Positions 1 to 6,195 of a DNA stretch of 33,006 nucleotides are shown here, in pieces. This DNA comes from Methanomassiliicoccaceae archaeon UBA480 (GTDB lineage Archaea; Thermoplasmatota; Thermoplasmata; Methanomassiliicoccales; Methanomethylophilaceae). The DNA lies in contig DAXO01000032.1 in assembly GCA_002506425.1 (NCBI GenBank), forward strand, positions 1-33,006. Direction: 5' to 3'. The position numbers and the translations under genes are program-made. Every line of letters begins with the position of its first letter. The first letter of the stretch is position 1. Below the pieces are notes generated by a model. That model did not search any database and was not told where the DNA came from. It saw only the letters and a program-made list of their open reading frames with translations.

Positions 1-576
1 CTCGTGGTAGAGCTGCGAGAGGCAGACCGCCATCTTGCCGCTTCCGGGACCCGGGGCGGTCACGACGACCAGAGGGCGTGTGGTCTCGACATACTCGTTC
101 CTGCCGTAGCCTTCATCGGAAACTATGAGGGAGATGTCGGCCGGATAGCCCGCGATCGGATAGTGGCGGTAGACCTTCATCCCGAGGGCTTCTGCCTTCC
201 TCTGGAATGCATCGGCGGAGGACTGGCCGTCGTAGTGGGTGATGACGATGCCGCACACCGGGATCCCTCTGTCGGCGAAGGAGTCCACAAGACGCAGGAC
301 CTCCTGATCGTAGCCGATTCCGATGTCCTTGCGGACCTTGTTGCGGACAATGTCCTCCGCGTTGATCACGATGATCGCCTCGGCCCTGTCGCCGAACTGC
401 TCCAGCATGCGGATCTTGCTGTCCGGCATGAATCCCGGAAGGACCCTGGAAGCATGGTAATCATCGAATAGCTTCCCTCCGAACTCGAGGTACAGCTTCC
501 CTCCGGAAGCACCGATGCGCTCGAGGATGTGTTCGGACTGCGTACGCAGATAGAGGTCGTTGTCGAAACCGGGCAT
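1..576 (-). CDS. DUF1846 family protein, 3' end cut by window edge
   Basis: The first 192 residues of a DUF1846 protein; the C-terminal part, usually about 300 more residues, lies outside the window. The start at 576 reads MPGFDNDLYLRTQS, followed by GGKLYLEFGGKLFDDYHASR and later VVVTAPGPGSGKMAVCLSQL, all hallmarks of this family. The last motif resembles a nucleotide-binding loop (PGPGSGK). The biochemical role of DUF1846 is not established. The family is common in Firmicutes and rare in archaea, so acquisition from a gut bacterium is plausible (inference). An AT-rich TATA-like stretch at 600-610 lies about 27 nt ahead of the ATG, suggesting a nearly leaderless transcript. No in-frame ATG or GTG precedes 576. 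Confidence 0.88.
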   Translation of the reverse strand, partial: MPGFDNDLYLRTQSEHILERIGASGGKLYLEFGGKLFDDYHASRVLPGFMPDSKIRMLEQFGDRAEAIIVINAEDIVRNKVRKDIGIGYDQEVLRLVDSFADRGIPVCGIVITHYDGQSSADAFQRKAEALGMKVYRHYPIAGYPADISLIVSDEGYGRNEYVETTRPLVVVTAPGPGSGKMAVCLSQLYHE

Positions 577-610
577 GCCGGTGCGATGCGCCCCGATGAT
601 ATAATATGAA

Positions 611-630
611 GGGCCGGCGGCAACCGGCCC
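611..630. terminator. Intergenic hairpin, possible terminator
   Basis: Perfect inverted repeat GGGCCGG/CCGGCCC with a 6-nt loop, downstream of the AcnX-Nudix gene and just ahead of the TATA-like element of the DUF1846 gene. There is no clear T tract, so the termination role is uncertain. Confidence 0.35.
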
Positions 631-655
631 GGTATGGTTTGGAAATGACGCCCCT

Positions 656-1426
656 TCACTGGAGCATGAGACGCCTGACGGTCTCGGGGGTCTGAGCGAC
701 GGTATCCTTCGCCGATATCTTCTCGGGATCGGCCCATTCGAACGCTTCGTTCTCCTCATTGAGAGTGGGATTCATGTGACCTACCCTGTACATGAAGGGA
801 TGGACCTTCCACAGGTTCGCACCCTCTCTGACGTAGAACGGCTTCAGCATCCCGTCGGGATTGGCTACCAGTATGCCTGTCTCCTCCATGATCTCGCGGC
901 GAGCCGCCTCGACCGGGGACTCCCCGGGCTCTATCTTGCCGCATACGAGCGACCATTTTCCTGGGAACGACCTGCAGCGGTCCGGCCTCTTGAGCATGAG
1001 GACCTTCCCCTCGGATAGAATCAAGGATGATACGCATGCGCGCATCTCGACTCCCTTGATCTCCACCGTTCCGGCATCGCCGTCCACGACTACATCGTCG
1101 CCATCCTCGAACATGGAGACGGAAGGCACAGAATCGACCATGGGGATCGACGAGATCACCGCACCGGTGGCCACAATGGTCTCGGCGGATTCGTTGATCA
1201 CCGCGGCCGGGGCCTTGCCATGGACCTTCAGATCGTACATGACGAAGGAACCGACGGTGCTTCCCTTCCCGCGGGGGAAGACGAGGACCTTTCCTGCGAC
1301 GTTCCCTCCGCCTCCTACACGGAGCTCTCCGGTCGCCCCGTCAACCCCTCCGAGGAAGCTCAGGGGCTCGTCGATCTTCAGAACCTTCCCTTCGGCCCTT
1401 CCGGGGGATATGGCGCGTCCGTTCAT
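656..1426 (-). CDS. Phosphomevalonate dehydratase small subunit fused to a Nudix hydrolase
   Basis: A 256-aa two-domain protein. Residues 1-125 are the swivel subunit of the AcnX family (former DUF126), with the active-site loop PRGKGSTVGS at 51-60 and GKAPAAVIN at 70-78. With the large subunit encoded just upstream this should form the archaeal phosphomevalonate dehydratase, which converts mevalonate 5-phosphate to trans-anhydromevalonate 5-phosphate in the archaeal mevalonate pathway. Residues 126-256 are a Nudix domain with a complete Nudix box at 163-185 (GKIEPGE, then REIMEETG). Normal small subunits are about 130 aa, so the Nudix half is an addition. The ATG at 1426 lies 2 nt after the large-subunit stop, indicating translational coupling; the open frame reaches back to 1624, but that part is antisense-like and not homologous. 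The Nudix substrate is unknown. Confidence 0.9.
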   Translation of the reverse strand: MNGRAISPGRAEGKVLKIDEPLSFLGGVDGATGELRVGGGGNVAGKVLVFPRGKGSTVGSFVMYDLKVHGKAPAAVINESAETIVATGAVISSIPMVDSVPSVSMFEDGDDVVVDGDAGTVEIKGVEMRACVSSLILSEGKVLMLKRPDRCRSFPGKWSLVCGKIEPGESPVEAARREIMEETGILVANPDGMLKPFYVREGANLWKVHPFMYRVGHMNPTLNEENEAFEWADPEKISAKDTVAQTPETVRRLMLQ

Positions 1427-1428
1427 GA

Positions 1429-2604
1429 TCACATCACCACCTCCAGAAGAGCTGCAATATCTCTGACCATGACCTTCTGGGAGCAGAGCGTAGGCAGGTA
1501 GTTGCCGGCCTTGGCCGAATTGGTCCCGGTGCGCTGGAAGACGCCCTCTATGGGTGCGACGACCATGCATGTATCTGCGAGAACGGGTCCGAACTCCTCC
1601 ATGACCTTCACGTCCTCGGAACATCTTTCCCTGACCTCGGCGGATGTGCAGAACCAGATCTCCACGTCCTTCCTGACCTTCTTCTTGCCCTTGAGGAACG
1701 CGGCTATCTGATGCATCTCCTTCTCCGTCAGATGAGGACAGCCGATGGCGATGAGCTGGACATCGTCAGTGGTGTTGAGTTTCGCGTACGCCTCCTCCAG
1801 CTCCTTCTTCCCTATGGGAATCGTCTCCAGCTCGGAGATGTCGAAGCTTCCGGCTTCGGGAGTGGCCCCCTCGGCATGCCAGAGAGCTACGGAACCCGCT
1901 GCCGCCATGGCGGCGCTGAGCGTCTTCGCCTCCTCCACGCCCGGTGAAATCCCTTTGAAATACGGTATGCCGCTCCCCATGGCCATTCCGACGGCCTGGC
2001 CTAGGAGGGAATATGAGAATACGGAACCGTCGATATCGGCGTCGATGACCTTGGTCGGCCTGCGGTTCTCATCGATGTGGAGGCCGTAGTTGGCCGTCTT
2101 CCCGAGGATGGCGGCCGCAAGGGCCCCCGGTCCGCCTTCGCGGTTGGTCCTCGCTCCTATGAAGGAATTGACGAATGACAGTGCGGACGACTCCGCCCAT
2201 GCGACGTGATCGCCGAAGCTCGGAACGTTCGCACCGGTGTACGGAGTGCATGAACAGGTCTTCATGACCCCCATCTCCCCGTAGAGATCGATGATCCTGA
2301 GCTGCTTCTCCGCGAATCCAGGGGTGATATGCATCTCCTTCCAGCGCCCTCTGTCCATCCCGACGGGATTCAAGGTGGATGGCACAGAAACCTTGGCGCC
2401 TCCTGCGGCCATGTCTTCGAGATACTTCAGACCGCCGTCGCCTATCGTCTTGTAGGATGCGCCCGAAAGATGCGCCGAAGTTATGTCGATGAGGTCCTCG
2501 GCTCCGTAGATCTTGCCGAGAGCCGTGACAAGCTCCATGGCTTTCTGCCTGCTCTCGCCCTGCTCTCCGTCGAGGATGGCCTGCTCCTCCCTGGTTAGGT
2601 CCAT
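1429..2604 (-). CDS. Phosphomevalonate dehydratase large subunit (AcnX catalytic)
   Basis: A 391-aa AcnX-type aconitase superfamily protein, the catalytic subunit of archaeal phosphomevalonate dehydratase. Candidate iron-sulfur ligand cysteines lie in CSCTPY (117/119), IGCPHLT (289) and FCTSAEVR (319). Other family signatures are HITPGFAEKQ, GGPGALAAAI and HIDENRRPT. The start at 2604 gives MDLTREEQAILDGE, matching the usual family N-terminus; an ATG at 2616 is possible, and the open frame extends to 2730 without homology. The gene is divergent from crcB and co-transcribed with the small-subunit/Nudix fusion. It supplies the committed dehydration on the route to isopentenyl phosphate and archaeal lipids. 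Confidence 0.92.
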   Translation of the reverse strand: MDLTREEQAILDGEQGESRQKAMELVTALGKIYGAEDLIDITSAHLSGASYKTIGDGGLKYLEDMAAGGAKVSVPSTLNPVGMDRGRWKEMHITPGFAEKQLRIIDLYGEMGVMKTCSCTPYTGANVPSFGDHVAWAESSALSFVNSFIGARTNREGGPGALAAAILGKTANYGLHIDENRRPTKVIDADIDGSVFSYSLLGQAVGMAMGSGIPYFKGISPGVEEAKTLSAAMAAAGSVALWHAEGATPEAGSFDISELETIPIGKKELEEAYAKLNTTDDVQLIAIGCPHLTEKEMHQIAAFLKGKKKVRKDVEIWFCTSAEVRERCSEDVKVMEEFGPVLADTCMVVAPIEGVFQRTGTNSAKAGNYLPTLCSQKVMVRDIAALLEVVM

Positions 2605-2678
2605 GATGCATCCCATGCATACGGCACTAATAGACTTGGCGGGCAGAATACAAATAATTGCTACCGCTAGAGGCAAGT

Positions 2679-3047
2679 ATGGTATTGTCGTCCATCGTCC
2701 CATTCCTAGCTGTGGCGGCCGGAGGAGCATTAGGTGCCCTGTCTAGATTCTCCGTCTACAGGACCGTCGAGACGGGATTCCCATGGGCGACGTTCATCGT
2801 GAACATCGTCGGATGCTGCCTTGCATCTTTCCTGATGTTCAAATACGGAGTCTACGCCGACGGCGCCGTGAAGACCTTCGTATTCACAGGGTTCTTCGGA
2901 GCCTTCACCACCATGTCGACGTTCTCGATCGATACCGTCAATCTGCTTGTCGATGAGGCCTACGCCAAGGCAGGAGCCAACATCCTGATGAACTCGGTCC
3001 TCTGCGTGTTCGGGGCGGTCTGCGGCAGGTGGCTGGCAGTCGTGTGA
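2679..3047 (+). CDS. crcB: Fluoride exporter CrcB/Fluc
   Basis: A 122-aa four-helix membrane protein that forms the dual-topology fluoride channel and relieves fluoride inhibition of enzymes such as pyrophosphatase and enolase. Family signatures are GGALGALSRF near the N-terminus, FPWATFIVNIVGC in helix 2 and the pore motif GFFGAFTTMSTFS. The start at 2679 (MVLSSIVPFL) is preferred over the frame's first codon at 2658 because it begins directly at the first helix. Only about 75 nt separate it from the divergent AcnX gene, and I see no obvious fluoride riboswitch there. Its last 318 nt are antisense to the open frame of the HxlR regulator. Confidence 0.93.
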   Translation: MVLSSIVPFLAVAAGGALGALSRFSVYRTVETGFPWATFIVNIVGCCLASFLMFKYGVYADGAVKTFVFTGFFGAFTTMSTFSIDTVNLLVDEAYAKAGANILMNSVLCVFGAVCGRWLAVV

Positions 3048-3416
3048 GAGCTTGGTCCTGTAGGCACGATACGACTCCCCCCATTCGATCATCGATTCGA
3101 GAACCGGCTGAAGGGACCGCCCCAGCTCCGTGAGGGAATACTCCACCCTCGGCGGTATCTCGTCGTATGATCTGCGGTTCAGTATGCCACCCGCCTCCAT
3201 ATCCTTGAGATTCGATGACAGGACCTTCTGCGATATCCCAGAAACCGATGCCTTCAGCTCTCCAAACCTCTTGGTACCGCTCAAAAGATCCCTTATGATC
3301 AGCACCTTCCATTTATTTCCGATCACCGACAGCGTGACTTCCACAGGACATGCAGGCAGTTCGACTCCGACCATTTCATCCTCAGTGAGGGGGATGTTAT
3401 CCCCCGTATTCTGCAT
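2730..3416 (-). CDS. HxlR-family transcriptional regulator with antisense C-terminal extension
   Basis: Residues 1-125 are a typical HxlR winged-helix regulator: CPVEVTLSVIGNKWKVLIIRDL at the start of the fold, then FGELKASVSGISQKVLSSNLKDME (recognition helix) and the wing PPRVEYSLTELGRSL. HxlR proteins normally end soon after the WGESY helix, near position 3040. Here the frame stays open for another 318 nt directly opposite crcB, and the resulting tail is Arg/Glu/His-rich with no recognisable fold. The original stop has probably been lost, or the extension is a real antisense overlap. The gene starts 10 nt after the stop of the MBL-fold gene, so the two are likely co-transcribed and may be controlled by it through the repeats at 4242-4295. 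Confidence 0.75.
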   Translation of the reverse strand: MQNTGDNIPLTEDEMVGVELPACPVEVTLSVIGNKWKVLIIRDLLSGTKRFGELKASVSGISQKVLSSNLKDMEAGGILNRRSYDEIPPRVEYSLTELGRSLQPVLESMIEWGESYRAYRTKLSHDCQPPAADRPEHAEDRVHQDVGSCLGVGLIDKQIDGIDRERRHGGEGSEEPCEYEGLHGAVGVDSVFEHQERCKAASDDVHDERRPWESRLDGPVDGESRQGT

Positions 3417-3426
3417 TTCGGCCCGC

Positions 3427-4221
3427 TTACTGAGGGAAGAACATCTTCGCAGTCATATCCAGATAGTTGGCTCCGGAATAACCTGGATAGGCCTTGTTCA
3501 CCGCATCCCTGAATTCGTCTGCGTTGGAACAGGAGCCTGCTATAATCTTCAGATTGTTCAGATATGATATCTTGGCCTTCACATCATCCACGGTCTCTGG
3601 AACATGGTGGGATGACAGGAACAGCCTGAATCCGCGTGCGAGATACCCCTCCAGTTCATCGATGAATGCATCTGCATGTTCCCCGCCGGCTATGATGGAG
3701 TGACAGTCGTGCCCCAGCATGTGGATGTACACAGCATTGGCCCCCGGGATCTCCACGCTGTATGCCTCGCTGTTGGGAACTATGTCAAATTCGATGCCCG
3801 CTATCTCATGCTTTCCGGCACCGATGATCTCGACATTCTTCGGCATGCTGCTATCGAAGGATTCGCCGAATGCTCCGGCGAACGAGTCGACGAGATGCTT
3901 CCCTTGACCGTGATCGTTGTATGCTACCGCGGACTCGGTCATCAGGACCTTCACGTCCGGATAGAAAGTCGATCCAGCACAGTGGTATGCTACGAGCTTC
4001 GCTTCCAGTTCGATGCCGTTCTTGGCTATCCACTCTGAAACGGCTTCGATTGTATTCTTGAAGCAGGGAAGCTCCAATGCGACCGCCTTCTTGGCTCTCT
4101 CCACGAATATGACCTGGTCCGACAGCGCGTCGCATGTATCATAGACATGGATCCTGAGTCCATTCCCGCAGTCAATGGTGTTCATTCTTCCGGTACCGAG
4201 TTCTTCCGTCTGTGTCTTCAT
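3427..4221 (-). CDS. Degenerate metallo-beta-lactamase-fold protein
   Basis: A 264-aa protein resembling a group of MBL-fold proteins: GLRIHVYDT near the N-terminus, AYHCAGSTFYPDV where the metal motif HxHxDH would be, then VYIHMLGHDCHSI and LFLSSHHVPETVDDVKAKISYL. The normal zinc motif is absent, so metal binding or hydrolysis cannot be assumed. No substrate can be proposed. The start at 4221 is supported by GGAAGG 9 nt upstream. Base composition is visibly richer in A and T than neighbouring genes, and it is followed by an HxlR regulator, a pairing typical of stress-responsive bacterial operons, suggesting horizontal transfer (inference). Confidence 0.7.
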   Translation of the reverse strand: MKTQTEELGTGRMNTIDCGNGLRIHVYDTCDALSDQVIFVERAKKAVALELPCFKNTIEAVSEWIAKNGIELEAKLVAYHCAGSTFYPDVKVLMTESAVAYNDHGQGKHLVDSFAGAFGESFDSSMPKNVEIIGAGKHEIAGIEFDIVPNSEAYSVEIPGANAVYIHMLGHDCHSIIAGGEHADAFIDELEGYLARGFRLFLSSHHVPETVDDVKAKISYLNNLKIIAGSCSNADEFRDAVNKAYPGYSGANYLDMTAKMFFPQ

Positions 4222-4241
4222 TTTCAGTTTCCTTCCGAGAT

Positions 4242-4295
4242 TTAGTATCTCTAAGAAACCTGAAGTGAATATTACTATTAGTATCGATTAGAAAC
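4242..4295 (-). promoter_or_regulatory. Tandem 18-nt repeats, candidate HxlR operators
   Basis: Two copies, TTAGTATCTCTAAGAAAC (4242-4259) and TTAGTATCGATTAGAAAC (4278-4295), match at 15 of 18 positions and are spaced 36 nt apart, so they face the same side of the DNA within about three and a half turns. Between and overlapping them is the perfect 11-nt palindrome TACTATTAGTA (4273-4283). All lie directly upstream of the MBL-HxlR operon, the expected place for an autoregulatory operator. Confidence 0.5.
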
Positions 4296-4350
4296 TAAAA
4301 AGAAACGAAGTCACCTCGGAATCACAAGGTTACTTCCAGGTGACTGAACC

Positions 4351-4503
4351 TCAATCCTGAACTTCGATCATGAATCTGAGACAGTATGGGATCTTCTTGC
4401 TGTTGGCCTTATGGAACTCGACGCATTCCATACAGTTCCCGCGGCGAGGGCATTCCATGTTGGGACAGTTGCAGTTCGGATTGAGCACGATATTCTGAGA
4501 CAT
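4351..4503 (-). CDS. Small cysteine-rich protein, DUF6485-like
   Basis: A 50-aa open frame starting at ATG 4503 and ending in TGA at 4351. It carries NCNCPNMECPRRGNCMECVE followed by FH and PYC, giving the pattern CxCxxxxCxxxxxCxxCxxxH...C, suited to binding a metal ion. The pattern matches short bacterial proteins annotated as DUF6485. Function is unknown. It lies 42 nt upstream of the end of the next minus-strand gene region and has no detectable partner. Confidence 0.72.
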   Translation of the reverse strand: MSQNIVLNPNCNCPNMECPRRGNCMECVEFHKANSKKIPYCLRFMIEVQD

Positions 4504-4545
4504 GCGATACGGAATCGCCGAACCGCGGGATAAAGGTAGCGAGGA

Positions 4546-5034
4546 TCAGGCCTCGTCTTGAGACAGGGGTTTCCTGATATCCGCGAATCTGAAATCCATC
4601 GCCTTACCGAGATCGGCGACGGCCATCTCTATCTGATATCCGATCTTCCCTGCGCTGAAGTAGATTCTCTCGAGTCCTTCGGCGGTCGAATCGATGGTGA
4701 CCTTCATCGGCCTCTTCGTGCACAGCGGCGAGCAGCCCCCGTGCACATATCCGGTGAGAGGAAGAAGATCCTTCGACCTGATCATCGATAGCGACTTCTC
4801 ACCGACGCTAGCGGCCGCCTTCTTCAGATCGAGATCCCCTGTGACGGGAACGAGGAAGACGTAGTACTTGTGCTCCTTCGATTCGGTGACGAGCGTCTTG
4901 AAGACGGCATTCGGATCCTCGCCGGTCGCCGCAGCCACCTCCATTCCTGATAGCGCCTCGTCGCCATAGCAATGCACTGTGTACGGGATGCCGAGCTTGT
5001 CGAGATGCCTCATCGGGTTGGTCTTCTGTTCCAT
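4546..5034 (-). CDS. ybaK: Cys-tRNA(Pro) deacylase YbaK/EbsC
   Basis: A 162-aa YbaK-type editing protein that hydrolyses Cys-tRNA(Pro), clearing mischarged tRNA in trans. Family features are VFKTLVTESKEHKYYVFLVPV near residue 45, the Lys-rich LDLKKAAASVGEKSLSM segment carrying the catalytic lysine region, and GYVHGGCSPLCTKRPM. Length matches the family (about 155-165 aa). A TATA element (GATTATATC on the minus strand, centred near 5061) sits 27 nt from the ATG, so the mRNA is probably leaderless. It is divergent from the pyrophosphatase gene. Confidence 0.9.
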   Translation of the reverse strand: MEQKTNPMRHLDKLGIPYTVHCYGDEALSGMEVAAATGEDPNAVFKTLVTESKEHKYYVFLVPVTGDLDLKKAAASVGEKSLSMIRSKDLLPLTGYVHGGCSPLCTKRPMKVTIDSTAEGLERIYFSAGKIGYQIEMAVADLGKAMDFRFADIRKPLSQDEA

Positions 5035-5055
5035 ACGACGCCTATTCTACGGACG

Positions 5056-5066
5056 CCGATATAATC
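5056..5066 (-). promoter_or_regulatory. TATA box of ybaK
   Basis: GATTATATCGG on the minus strand, centred about 27 nt ahead of the ATG at 5034, the spacing expected for a leaderless archaeal transcript. Confidence 0.5.
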
Positions 5067-5139
5067 GCAGCGGACGGACGCTCCGGACGATGGTGAATTA
5101 TAAGGTTGAGAATCCGATGCGGGACCCGAGGAAAGGAAC

Positions 5140-5691
5140 ATGTCCAACATCTTCCACGACATAGACCCCGAGATGATCAAGACGAACAGCTTCACCGTCG
5201 TCATCGAGATCCCGAAAGGAAGCAAGACGAAATACGAGCTCGACAAGGAGACCGGCATGCTGAGGCTCGACAGGATCCTGTCCACCTCCATGCACTACCC
5301 CGCCAGCTACGGATTCGTCCCCAGGACCTACGCCGAGGACGGAGACCCCCTCGACGCGCTCGTCCTGTGCACCGAGACCATCGCGCCCCTGACCCTCGTC
5401 CAGTGCCGCCCGATCGGAGCCATCCTCATGGTCGACGGCGGAGACAACGACGAGAAGATCATCGCGGTTGCGGAAGGAGACCCCGACCTCAAGGACATCA
5501 AGAAGCTCGAGGACCTCCCCAAGCACTTCGTGGACGAGATGTGCCACTTCTTCAGCGTCTACAAGGCCCTGGAGAACAAGAAGACCGAGATCAACGGCAC
5601 CGTCGACGAGGCAGAGGCCGAGAAGCTCGTCCAGAAGGCCATGGACGGATACCAGAAGAAATTCGGATCCAAGTGCTGCTGCAAGCAGTGA
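5140..5691 (+). CDS. ppa: Family I inorganic pyrophosphatase
   Basis: A 183-aa soluble pyrophosphatase that hydrolyses PPi to phosphate, pulling biosynthetic reactions forward. The family signature EDGDPLDALVL (acidic metal ligands) is at about residues 66-76, preceded by HYPASYGFVPRTYAEDGD and followed by GGDNDEKIIAV. The C-terminus CCCKQ is an unusual cysteine cluster. A TATA-like AATTATAAGG at 5097-5105 lies about 40 nt upstream and GAGG about 8 nt upstream of the ATG. A strong hairpin follows the stop. Confidence 0.95.
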   Translation: MSNIFHDIDPEMIKTNSFTVVIEIPKGSKTKYELDKETGMLRLDRILSTSMHYPASYGFVPRTYAEDGDPLDALVLCTETIAPLTLVQCRPIGAILMVDGGDNDEKIIAVAEGDPDLKDIKKLEDLPKHFVDEMCHFFSVYKALENKKTEINGTVDEAEAEKLVQKAMDGYQKKFGSKCCCKQ

Positions 5692-5700
5692 TCCTTCGAA

Positions 5701-5722
5701 GGCCCGGCATCCGGGCCCTTTA
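5701..5722 (+). terminator. Hairpin terminator of ppa
   Basis: GGCCCGG, CAT loop, CCGGGCC, followed by CTTTA, starting 9 nt after the ppa stop codon. Confidence 0.55.
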
Positions 5723-5792
5723 CCCGTCCGATTGCTGTCGGACGGGGTTGTTCAACCATCCGATTAACTATATGCACGGCCATTCCAAGATC

Positions 5793-6164
5793 ATGGAATG
5801 CAGAATGACCGTCTACGAATCCGAGGAATCGAGGAGAAGGAATCCTGCTGACGCCTCCAGATTCGATGCAAGCCGCTCTGCCCTGCAATCAATCGGTATT
5901 CCTGTGGATGTTGTTCCCATCGAAACGGCGGAGGACATGGACGCTGGTGGAGAAGCACGTCAATTCATAGAGGAGAACGGCCCGGGATCGCTTCCAGTCA
6001 CCGAATACGAAGGCGTTCTCGTATGCACGGGCAGCTATCCATCCGATCAGGACCTCGCTGATTTCCTCGACGTTCCCGACGGCATCCTGAGCGTGGACAG
6101 GACCAGGCCTCCGGCCATGAGCAACGATCTGCCTCCTTCATGCTGTTGCAGACCGCGCGGATAA
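5793..6164 (+). CDS. ArsD-like small protein lacking the N-terminal cysteine motif
   Basis: A 123-aa protein with the thioredoxin-like layout of ArsD: MTVYES at the first strand, a middle section QFIEENGPGSLPVTEYEGVL, and GSYPSDQDLADFL. ArsD, an arsenic metallochaperone and weak repressor, binds As(III) with a CC...C motif right after the first strand; here that place reads ESEESRRRNPADAS, with no cysteine. A CCC cluster is kept near the C-terminus. The metal-handling role is therefore doubtful. Three in-frame ATGs exist (5772, 5793, 5805); 5793 is chosen because TTAACTATAT at 5764-5773 would place transcription start there. No arsenic genes are nearby. Confidence 0.6.
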   Translation: MECRMTVYESEESRRRNPADASRFDASRSALQSIGIPVDVVPIETAEDMDAGGEARQFIEENGPGSLPVTEYEGVLVCTGSYPSDQDLADFLDVPDGILSVDRTRPPAMSNDLPPSCCCRPRG

Positions 6165-6172
6165 GCATATAG
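6162..6172 (+). promoter_or_regulatory. TATA element of hypF operon
   Basis: AAGCATATAG overlapping the stop codon of the ArsD-like gene and centred about 27 nt ahead of the hypF ATG, consistent with a leaderless start. Confidence 0.4.
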
Positions 6173-6195
6173 ACGAGCCGCACGATGGCATCGCC

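Noticed and set aside
366..737. Open frames on both strands across 4-737
   Set aside because: They are shadows of the DUF1846 and Nudix-fusion genes; composition is Arg/Ser-rich and no family motif appears.
2605..2678. Possible fluoride riboswitch before crcB
   Set aside because: The gap is short and holds the divergent AcnX promoter; I could not fold the conserved pseudoknot pattern.
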